NCBI GenBank assembly: GCA_023053575.1
Contig: JAKZAP010000001.1
Coordinates: forward strand, 19,424,533 to 19,488,532
DNA: 64,000 nucleotides
Reading direction: 5' to 3'
DNA from: Branchinecta lynchi
Taxonomy: Eukaryota > Arthropoda > Branchiopoda > Anostraca > Branchinectidae
Every line of letters begins with the position of its first letter. The first letter of the stretch is position 1. Below, piece by piece: positions 56,161-64,000 of the stretch. The notes below the pieces were generated by a model. The model was not told the DNA's origin. It made no database searches and worked only from the letters and a program-made list of their open reading frames with translations. The position numbers and the translations under genes were made by a program.

Positions 56161-57084
56161 ATCAGGTTGGGTCGAACCCAGAATGCAGAACTTGTCCCTC
56201 AATTAAGCTCGCAACGTAGGCAGAGACAGACGGGTTTGTGGTCTAGACAAGACCCAGCAGGGACATATTCCATATTTGTCTATTCCGCTAAAAGCATCTC
56301 GACAAATAGCACAATCAGTGAAAGGGATATGAATTTAATACAAAGAGGAATCAGAGCCGGAAATCCCGTGGCAGGCAGCTGTTGAACTGTTTTCTGGAGA
56401 GAATCAGAGTAGGATATTCCGGTGGAAATTTTCAAGTTCTGTTCCGCTTCGGTTCTGAACTTCATTTCTAAATTCAGCAGAGGGAATTTCAGGAATAGGC
56501 TCGGAGAGTAACTTGGTCATGACTCATGATACATCTGAACAATTTCGTTCGGGGGGGGGGGGGGTCCTAGCGAAGGGTTCAAAAGAGATCTTGGATGGAC
56601 TCAGGAGTTGAAGTGGAATAGAGATACTATATTGAAAGTTAAATCTGTTTGTAGAAGGATAATTTTTAAGAATTTAAAATTTAGAAGACGCACTACGGTC
56701 CAACTTAAATCCATGCAACCAACGGAAATCTTTCAATCAATCAATCAAGTTTAATCCGAATAGCTAAAAACTAGAAAAGGAATACAAATTTACAAAATAC
56801 ACAGACACACAAGAAACAAATTAACTAATACACTTACAAGAAATTACCAGAAATAAATGATGGAATGAAACTACGTAAAAATTTGGTAGAAGAATTAGCG
56901 GGATATGGGGAAAACTTATTGCCAATATTCGTCTCGGACCGACGCACGGAAGACGGGAGGGGAGGGGGGAATAGATGGGTCAGCTGGGGACAACACGTTA
57001 TCTTAGCTCCAAATTTGTTTGAAAGAGTATTGAGTAAAAGAGAAATAGTCATTGTGTATGACGCGAAAGCCAATTCGCGCCTCC

Positions 57085-57490
57085 TCCTTTATTGTTTGTA
57101 ACAAAAGCCACACAGTAAAGCTGTCTGTGGTACATTCTGAAAAGAAAAGATTTTACTCGCAAGCAGCATGACTGGAACTTCCAGAACAAGGGCACATATC
57201 GACTGTGGTAGGACAGCTGCGTGCAGTTCGTCACGCAGCGAATGAGTAACGTGAACCCTAGGCCCTTTTGTGCACAAATTTGCCCTGAAAGAAATTCCTT
57301 TGGAATGGGGTGCAGACGCATGCCGTGCAAACGTAACATAGTTCATGCTTAGTGTTTCTTTGTGTTGAAGGTGGACCCAGAAGCTCAACGTCATCAGCAT
57401 ACTAATGTTATTGAAACATACACCTTGGGTAAAGCAACCTACGCCTGCATTAGCAAGTGCACTGTTAAGTTCAACCACATACAGATTAAC
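57085..57490 (-). mobile_element. LINE reverse-transcriptase fragment, minus strand
   Basis: The minus strand reads LNSALANAGVGCFTQGVCFN, and in the next frame YADDVELLGPPST, which is the catalytic YADD box region of a LINE reverse transcriptase (GxxC-x3-GVCFN-x2-YADD). One frameshift separates the two halves at about 57405. It is a short, dead fragment of a lineage different from L-A and L-B. Confidence 0.72.
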
Positions 57491-58724
57491 TACGATGGGG
57501 GGAGAGAACTAACACAGTTTGGAACTTGAAACATGACCATTCTATAGCCCTAGTATTCAGTTGGATTCTAAGGAACTAATGGCGGTTAGAATCGTCATGA
57601 TATTTTATAGTCTAAACTAAACCACTGTCGTGATAGTGTGCCATCGAAAATTCCAGAAAGAGGCAACATCTTGTGTACAAACATAAGACCATAAATCTTT
57701 TGTTACACATACAAATCACTACATTCGGTATGAGCGAAGGGCTCTTGTTCATCTAGGGCGATGACTCACTGTTTTTTTGTGCCAGATTCACGGCTGTTGG
57801 GTCAGAGCATCACACCGTTAAGTCTTCTCTGAAAACTTCCACAGACAATCTAAGGCTTTCATATGGAAATATTTTCTTATGCAGGAGATTTTGTTTTTAC
57901 ATGTGAAGCACCAGGGAAAATTTATGGGGAGGGGTAGAAGATTTGTACCCCCCGGATCTGGACCATATCCCTGTAAGTGTTGCAGTCTGCCGTCATCTAT
58001 GGTTAGGGGTCCATACATTTTTCGACAAATAGTAATCCGGTCCGACGAAGTGGAAGAATAGAATAGGGATTAAAAAATTGTCATGAATCCGGAAAATATC
58101 ATTAGCTCTGGCCTCCGATGAATAGTTCTCGGGTGACAATGGTACTTTCCCGATGAATCTGATTAGTTGGTATAGCTGTGAGAGGTATTTATTTTGGGAT
58201 TTAATCAGTGACCCCTAGACTTTACTTATCCGAAAAAAAACGGGTTTCTGGAGACCATAATCGATCAGGCTGATTGAAAATTAACCTGCGACGATTGAAA
58301 ATTAACCTCCCAATAAAATACTTGACTACTGGCAGTAGTACACACTATAGATATGGTCACACAATAGTGCGACCACGATTCGTGTTTGGGTTTAAAGCTT
58401 TCTCAGGGTGACCTTTCGGTACGGTACAGTAAACTTGCGGCAAATATTCAGAAAGTTCTATGCTCGGAGTTAGATCAGTTACGGTGTCGATGCTAAATAT
58501 TCTTTAAGTTGTTGTCATCAACTGCAGTTAACCAAATTTCAAAAATTTAACAGTTCTTGTTTTAACGTAGTCTCTGGTGCCGTTTTCAGGTCTCCTGACA
58601 ACCATAATCATCTTTAAATTTAGAAGAGCACTCAGGATCTCTCTTCTCTCTCAGCCATGACCGACGATATCTAATTTACTTTAATGGACCTTTCAAAAAA
58701 GCTTCGCCTTCTTTCTAGTCATTT

Positions 58725-58985
58725 GGATGGAGTCGGTGTGTGTATTAGAGAATCAATAAAAAGTCTTCGAGAGTTTTAGTAAGTTTTCGAAAACTGCGGA
58801 AGTATTCGAGAAAAGATAAAATTATTCGAGAATGTTTTAGAAGTATTTGACATTTAAATTGAAATTAGGCATTCGAGAATGACATAGATGTATTCGAGAA
58901 TGACGTAGATGTATTCGAGAATGACATAGATGTATTCGAGAATGACATAAATGTATTCGAAAATGACAAAATCGATTGAATGAAG
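58725..58985. repeat. ATTCGAGAA family, half copy with 21-bp tandem repeats
   Basis: Left half as in the copies at 44310 and 54150 (AGAATCAATAAAAAGTCTTC). It ends in five tandem copies of TATTCGAGAATGACATAGAT G (period 21, 58869-58975). The complementary half is absent. Confidence 0.85.
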
Positions 58986-59234
58986 CACCCCGTCACTCAA
59001 CTGTCGCATGACATTTATGAATATCGTTATGTGATCTGTTTCTAGGGCAAAATTCTACAGTATAGCAGCAACGAAAGTTGAGTGGTTGATGCTGTTGTGC
59101 TGGCGGAGCACTTTCGAGAGACATAAAATCATTTCTCGAACTCAGTGAATGAAAATTCATTCGTTCGTTGACGCAATGGAAGGCTGAGACTAGTTTCTAC
59201 GCATATTATTTGTATCTTCTCTATTTCGCATTTT

Positions 59235-60650
59235 TATGGCACTTGCCTTCCTTCCAAGTGCCGTATACCGATCACTTTTCAGTCGGTCGGTCGGTCGGTC
59301 AGTCCGGTGTTTGCGAGTTAGGGTACTTCCATATATTCTAGGACGATGAAACTTGGCAGGCATATTAGGGACCCGACCAAACTAACTTGGCATTAGTCAC
59401 TTGCCTGATCCGATCATCGTGGGGGGGAGGGGGAGGTTGCGGAATCTAGAAAATAGGGGCATGCATAACTTTCGAACGGGTGATCGGATCTTTTTGAAAC
59501 TTGATACCTGGGAAGACCTCGTGTCTGAGATGCCTCATCTCAACTCCGGACCGAATCTGATGAATCTGAGGGGGAGCCGGAAATCGTGTGAAACTCTCGG
59601 AGTGGAGCGATCGGGATGAAACTTGGTGGGAAGAACAAGCACAAGCTCTAGATAAATAACTGACAGAACTGGACCGGAATCGGACACTGTGGGGGGAGTT
59701 AGAGGGAGGTTCCGGAGTTCCGGCGATCCGTAGTTGATGTACTTCCAGGTGGGCTAGGACGATAAAACTTGTCAGGCATATCAGAGACCCGTCCAGATTA
59801 ACTTGGAAATAGTCATTCGCCCGATCCGACCGTCGTGTGGGGAGGGGGAGACGGCGGAATCCGGAAATTAGTGGCATGCATACCTTTCGAACGGGTTATC
59901 GGATCTTAATGAAACTTGATATCTTGAAAGAACTCATGTCTCAGATGTCCCATTTCAAGTGCGGACCGGATCCGATGAACTGGGGGGGTGGAGGGGAGAA
60001 CCGTAAATCTTGTGATACGCATAGAGTGGAGCGATCAGGATGAAACTTGGTGGGATCCTAGGTGCATCAGTGACAGAATCGGACCGGATTCGGGTACCAA
60101 GGGGGGGGGCTATAGGGGGGTGTCCAGAGTTCCGGTGATCGTGAGTTAAGGTACACCCAGATGTGCTAGGACGATAAAACTTTTCTGGAGCATTAGAAAC
60201 TTGACATTATTGGGTTAGACATCGTGACTTCTCCGATCCGACCATTCCTTAAGGAACTCGGACCATCTTAACCGCAAAATACAAAAAATACTTTTAAGCA
60301 ATATTTACTTTTTCAAGATCGCCACGAGTACATGAATCTTTTTGCCTCAAGGGTTTTGCTTATAAATTAATTTGGCACCCTTAAAGTGCGCATCTTAACC
60401 GAAAAAAAACAAAAAAACTTTTGACTATCACTTTCATCCTCTGACCCAGCCCTACAAGTTTGGCGCATCTTAACCGAATACTTCCGTCTGACCCAGCCTT
60501 GCCAGGTTTTTGTTTTCCTTCTTGTTTCCTTTTGCTTTCTGTCTCCTATTTTTATATTTGTGTGAAACCATAGGTTGAATTTCCAGCCCCCTTCTTTTTT
60601 TCTTGTTGGGGTATCTCTTACTACATATGCTTGCAAGTGCGATATGAGTA
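59235..60650 (+). mobile_element. Family H element, D-monomer subfamily
   Basis: Hairpin TATGGCACTTGCC...CAAGTGCCGTATA, (GGTC)n, two A-B-C rounds (GAAACTT near 59346, 59497, 59617, 59764-type, 59910, 60040), D-monomers with CAAGGGTTTTGCT at 60349, and a diverged terminus GCAAGTGCGATATGAGTA without CTCTTGTT. Confidence 0.78.
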
Positions 60651-60780
60651 TATTTATATTTAGTATAATATTGATTTTCTTATTTTCATTAATTACGGTT
60701 TGATCCAGTTACTCCGCCTCATTTTGAACATGAAAGGTCGTGCATCTAGAAGCTGTCGCGTCCCAATACTCAGGCTTAAC

Positions 60781-61278
60781 AGGAATCGACTAAAACCAGG
60801 AAGGGAAGGGAACGCGAGAAAAGCAGGAAGGTATACTAAAACCAGGAAGGGCATACTAAAACGAGGAAGGGCATCCTAGAACCAGGAAGGCTGTCGCCAG
60901 AATTCGCAGCACTGTTCCCTTCCTCTATTTAGTATTATTTGAGGGATCGGCAACTTCTCAAATTCAAAGTTCACCATCCCTTCCTCCTTTTAGTATCCTG
61001 AGATGGGTAGGCATTAAGTTCAGTGAGTGGTAGGCAACTATAAAAATTGCAATTCACCTTTTCATTTCTCGGTCTGACGGTAGGCGACTAACCAGGAAGG
61101 GCTTACTAAAACGACGAGGGGATGGTGAACTTTGAATTTGAAAAGTTGCCGACCCCTCAAATCATACTAAATAGAGGAAAGGAACGGTGCGGCGAATTCT
61201 GGCGAAAGCATTCCTCGTTTTAGGATGCCATTCCTGCTTTTCTCGCGTTCCATTCCCTTCCTGGTTTTAGTCGATCCC
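60781..61278. mobile_element. Foldback DNA element with 8-bp target duplication (498 bp)
   Basis: Ends AGGAATCGACTAAAACC and GGTTTTAGTCGATCCC pair, and the arms continue (CCAGGAAGGGAAKGGAACGC, GAGAAAAGCAGGAA) for about 230 bases. GGCTTAAC is duplicated exactly on both sides (60773-60780, 61279-61286). An 8-bp duplication fits hAT, P or Merlin types; no transposase remains. Confidence 0.88.
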
Positions 61279-61623
61279 GGCTTAACACGCTTTTAGTTGT
61301 CCGGACTCTAATATCATTTTGGTTCTAAGCCCCGATACCTTTAAACGGAACTTGCCCTTGTATACCTAAAACCGGGACAAGTTTTCCTTTCCCCTTAGTT
61401 CTCCTGCGAGCGCCTCCAGATACAAATGAATCGCGCAGACTTGCCTCAGTTGACCAGCTTTCTCAAAGACTTGGACTAAAAGCTCTTCTGGAGCTTGCAG
61501 AATATATCTTTTTCTGGAGCTTGCTTGAGCTTGCTTTTACTCATCTTTAGAGGATGGTGATATCGACCAGTATATGAAATATATTTTCTTCTTTTTTCTT
61601 TAACATTTCTTTTTTCTTTTAAG

Positions 61624-61739
61624 GTACAAAAAGAGATTGAAATCAGTCCCAAGACCGCCCTTCTTCCCAGAGAGCAGTGGGATACATGGGATCCCATGCT
61701 TTTGTCCGAAGGGCTTTTTGCAGCAGCTAATATATTCAG
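61624..61739 (+). CDS. TRPC channel exon (last in window): S3-S4 linker and start of S4
   Basis: The acceptor lies in a long T-rich tract ending ttttaag; the donor is gtatga. Phase 0 in, phase 2 out. It reads VQKEIEISPKTALLPREQW, then WDPMLLSEGLFAAANIF, the start of S4. PREx-W-x2-WDPxL-x2-EGLF is diagnostic for arthropod-type TRPC channels. The last two bases (AG) should combine with a downstream exon to give Ser or Arg, as in FSSLK-like continuations. The rest of S4, S5, the pore and S6 are beyond the window. Confidence 0.94.
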
Positions 61740-61883
61740 GTATGAACTAGTATACTGTAGCTACCCCCCCCCCCTACACACACACACACGCGATTTGTAG
61801 AGGAGAAAGGGTCTTTAACTCAGTGTCTAGATGTAAAGAAACACCGACACTGTTAAGTTAAGACAGAGGATGTATCGGCCCTA

Positions 61884-62247
61884 CACAGTCAAAAATGTCA
61901 TAACAAACAACAAAAGGATGCGCGGTTTCAACAGACAGTGCGTAACAGACAACACTTGGGATGTTATTTGTTGTGTTTGAAAATGTTATACATTAAATGC
62001 TATGCATGAGCATGACACGCATTGCCAGTAAGAGCCAAAAAACACCTATTGCCTTTTTTTATTGTCGTCACGATGTCTGAAAATTCAGCAGATGCTTTTT
62101 GGCGATTTTTCGGCTCTTCTTGATGGCGACGCTTGTTATGCGTAACATTTTCAAACGCAACAGAAAACATCCAAAGTGTTGTCCGTTACGCTTTGTCTGT
62201 TGAAACCGAGCATCCTTCTGTTGTCTCTTATGAAACTTCTGACAGTG
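61884..62247. mobile_element. Palindromic MITE, CACTGTCAGAAG family, copy 3 (364 bp)
   Basis: Left CACAGTCAAAAATGTCATAA, right ATGAAACTTCTGACAGTG, flanked by TA on both sides (61882-61883, 62248-62249). Shares GGATGCGCGGTTTCAAC and the CGGCTCTTC centre with copy 1. It lies 144 bp behind an exon. Confidence 0.85.
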
Positions 62248-62283
62248 TAGTCTCTACTGTCTCCTTGAAGTGAGTGCCTTTCG

Positions 62284-62870
62284 TTGCCTCGGGGCTTAGC
62301 TATTATCCTCTTAGAAAAGATGGGTTGTCGGAAAAGGAATACAAATCTCCTTTGGACCTTCTGTTGCTATGAGGCTACATCCAGACTGCAGTACTATCTT
62401 GCGCCTTGGCATATACTATATAAAGCAGGGTTAAGTAGGGAAGAGTTGTATACGATAATAAGTATGAGGGCTGATGGGTTACCGCTCAGTGCAAGAAGAA
62501 AGTATGTGGGGGAAAAAAGAGGAAAGATCAGATGCTTACTGCTTCCACTCTACGTGTGGAGAAATGAATGAGGATGTTGCCACGTTTTGTATGATTATAG
62601 AGAGTTACAGGGACCAAGGGAGAAGATTTTTTTTTTTTGGGGGGGGGGGAATGATTAAGAAATGGATTATTAAAATGATTGGAAGCAAAGCTTATAAGAC
62701 ACGCTAGGAAGTTCCTCAAGTTAGCTTTTAAACACTCGAAAGATTTCTTTTGGTGGAGGAGATAAAAAAAGATGGATTTCTTTTGATGGAGGAAATAAAT
62801 GAAGATAAACAGATAAATAAAGTGTTGAGAGTACATTGAAACTGTTAAGAGTGTGTTGTGTGTATGTACG
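62284..62870 (+). mobile_element. LINE L-A, 3' remnant
   Basis: Encodes YKAGLSREELYTIISMRADG then ARRKYVG, corresponding to FKAGLRRDELKII and RRRYIG of the copy at 44890. After a frame change it shows CGEMNEDVATFCM (decayed Cys/His motif), and near 62707 KFLKLAFKHSKDF, the same terminal motif as the other copies. A T-run/G-run at 62629 interrupts it. Confidence 0.78.
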
Positions 62871-62971
62871 TATCTAAGATTGTACCGTTTTTGTTGCATT
62901 ATGGCCTGATGACTGTAATGGGCAAATATATCATTCAGTCCTTTATTCGGAAAGAGAAAGACAGGAAAGAC

Positions 62972-64000
62972 AACAAGAGCTACAAGCTCATATGATACTT
63001 GTTACGAGTACGTGGTACAAGAAAGTAGATAAGAACGTCACAAAATACCCCGCCGTTCGGACCTAGAAATAGGATAGATAGTTTCACTCAAGTCTGAGCA
63101 TTTCCGGCATCGCCCTAGTATCACCTAGAGCAAATGAATTTTCTACCTTGCAAATTTCTAACCACTCGTTTGGCCGCACGATTTTCGGTAAACCCCCCCC
63201 CCCCCCCCCTCCTACTCCCTTTACCGCAGCCGAATCTGGTTCCGACTCCTAAATGGATCATCTAAAGCATTTTGTCTTATCAACTATCAAGTTTCACTTG
63301 ATTCTAAGCATTTTGGGGGAACTTCCCGTAACCCCCTCACCGTGGTTGGATCAATTTCGAACCTCAAAATAATTCTTCTATGGCATATGATCTCTCTATA
63401 TTCCAAGTTTTATTCAACTCCGTCACTTGTTTAACCCCTATGCAAGCCACAGCATTTCCGAGACTCTCCTTCCAGCCCCCCCCCCCCCCCGCTCTGTGGC
63501 TAGATACGACTTGAAAATATAAATATCGCATCTCTGACATCTCCTCTTCCTGTCTGTCAGGTATGGCTGGAAATCCGAACATAGCCTATCTGCACATTTC
63601 CGGCTCCCGCTACATCCCCCTCCCCCTACCTTGGTTGGATCCAGTCCCGATGCAAAATAACAACTTAAGGCCGCATGTTCCAACTTGCATCGGACCCTAT
63701 CCGGATTTAAAGTGGGGCGTCTGAGACACGAGGTCTTTCTATATATCAAGTTTCATTAGGATCAATCACCCATTCGTAAGTTAAAAATACCTCACTTTTC
63801 CGGATTGTCCCTCCCTTCCCCCCCCCCCCCCCAGATGGTCGATCGGGGGAACGACTATTCTCAAATCAATCTGTTAGGGTCCCTGACATGCCTGCCAAGT
63901 TTCATCGTCCTAGCCCATCAGGGAGTACCGAACTCGTTGGATCACTAGAAATTCCCCCCCCTCCCCCACCTTCCCCACAGTGAGCGGATCCGGTCTGGTT
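62972..64000 (-). mobile_element. Family H element, minus strand, open at the window edge
   Basis: Begins with the complement of the H terminus (AACAAGAGCTACAAGCTCAT), then reverse-complement monomers with C-runs at 63191, 63477 and 63818 and AAGTTTCA marks. The variant monomers at 63000-63460 match those in the 3' third of the copies at 34564 and 49489. Confidence 0.82.

Larger units (their letters stand above)
52871..61623 (+). other. Intron 8 (8.8 kb)
   Basis: Holds a palindromic MITE (53083-53467), two members of the ATTCGAGAA foldback family (54150-54650, 58725-58985), a minus-strand LINE-type 3' tail region (55786-56160), a (TTGA)n tail at 56735, a minus-strand reverse-transcriptase fragment (57085-57490), an H copy (59235-60650) and a foldback with 8-bp duplications (60781-61278). 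The stretches 53468-54149, 54651-55785, 56160-57084, 57491-58724 and 58986-59234 show no gene that I can support. Confidence 0.8.
3523..61739 (+). other. Partial gene body of a TRPC-class (arthropod TRP/TRPL/TRPgamma-like) cation channel
   Basis: Nine exons in order and in compatible phase encode 466 contiguous codons (the last split across intron 9) of a TRPC channel, a plasma-membrane, non-selective, Ca2+-permeable tetrameric channel that in arthropods acts downstream of phospholipase C. Seen: ankyrin repeats (exons at 3523, 7872, 19193), HxxxCxCxxC zinc site (19193/22372 junction), linker helices (22372, 26091), pre-S1 and S1 (39052/40478), S2 (40478/52731), S3 (52731) and the S4 start (61624). 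Missing: the N-terminal segment, S4 end to S6, selectivity filter, TRP box and C-terminus, which must lie outside. No stop or frameshift interrupts the joined exons, so the gene looks intact. TRP, TRPL and TRPgamma share these regions closely, so I do not choose between them. Intron sizes: 4.2, 11.2, 3.0, 3.5, 12.8, 1.2, 12.1, 8.8 and over 2.2 kb. Confidence 0.93.
61740..64000 (+). other. Intron 9 (open at the window edge)
   Basis: Contains a (CA)n run near 61772, a palindromic MITE (61884-62247), a LINE L-A 3' piece (62284-62870) and a minus-strand family H copy that runs off the window (62972-64000). No further TRPC exon was found. Confidence 0.8.

Overview
This is eukaryotic DNA from an invertebrate, most likely an arthropod. 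Nine short exons on the + strand, each bounded by a plausible acceptor and donor and joining in one open frame, encode 466 codons of a TRPC-class cation channel (arthropod TRP/TRPL/TRPgamma type). They cover the N-terminal ankyrin repeats, the His-Cys-Cys-Cys zinc site, the linker helices, the pre-S1 region and S1 to the start of S4. The gene enters the window already spliced in at 3523 and leaves it through an intron after 61739, so both the N-terminus and the S5-pore-S6-TRP box part lie outside. About 1.4 kb of the 58 kb gene body is coding. I cannot name the species; the arthropod call rests on the exon sequences and is an inference.

The remaining sequence is introns of 1.2 to 12.8 kb filled with mobile elements. 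The dominant one (called family H here) occurs in at least fourteen full or partial copies, at 1, 1690, 9771, 10651, 17330, 18041, 28743, 34564, 41280, 42443, 43387, 49489, 59235 and 62972. Complete copies are 1.9-2.3 kb. They start with a TATGGCACTTG...CAAGTGCCATA hairpin, contain divergent tandem monomers of about 145 bp arranged as an A-B-C trimer with long G-runs, and end in CAAGTGCCATAT, a small GAGCT/AGCTC hairpin and CTTGTT. No target duplication is visible. Two unrelated-looking families, K (3743, 26566) and J (46848, 49237), end in the same way, and K also carries 138-bp tandem monomers. This layout resembles non-autonomous Helentron/DINE-1 type elements, which is an inference.

Other elements: LINE remnants of several lineages (L-A with LFADD and a C-terminal Cys/His motif at 6790, 44890 and 62284; L-B with YVDD at 27930 and 31660; further pieces at 16310, 27200, 29595, 55786, 57085); two hAT-like elements with exact 8-bp target duplications (10787, 20462); a foldback element with an 8-bp duplication (60781); three palindromic MITEs with TA-type ends (23184, 32891, 61884); three TTAA-bounded elements (24541, 37885, 42902); two GATACCATGGTATC palindromic MITEs (39342, 53083); an ATTCGAGAA foldback family (44310, 54150, 58725); several single palindromes; and a damaged tRNA-Thr at 52324. 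No rRNA gene, CRISPR array, virus or second host gene was recognised.

Layout: 1-3522 upstream intron with H copies; exons at 3523, 7872, 19193, 22372, 26091, 39052, 40478, 52731 and 61624; 61740-64000 intron with MITE, LINE L-A and a minus-strand H copy. The most notable points are the shared architecture of families H, K and J, and the exon 3 donor, where a better-looking GTAAGG lies 5 nt inside the exon at the zinc-site codons and would cause a frameshift.
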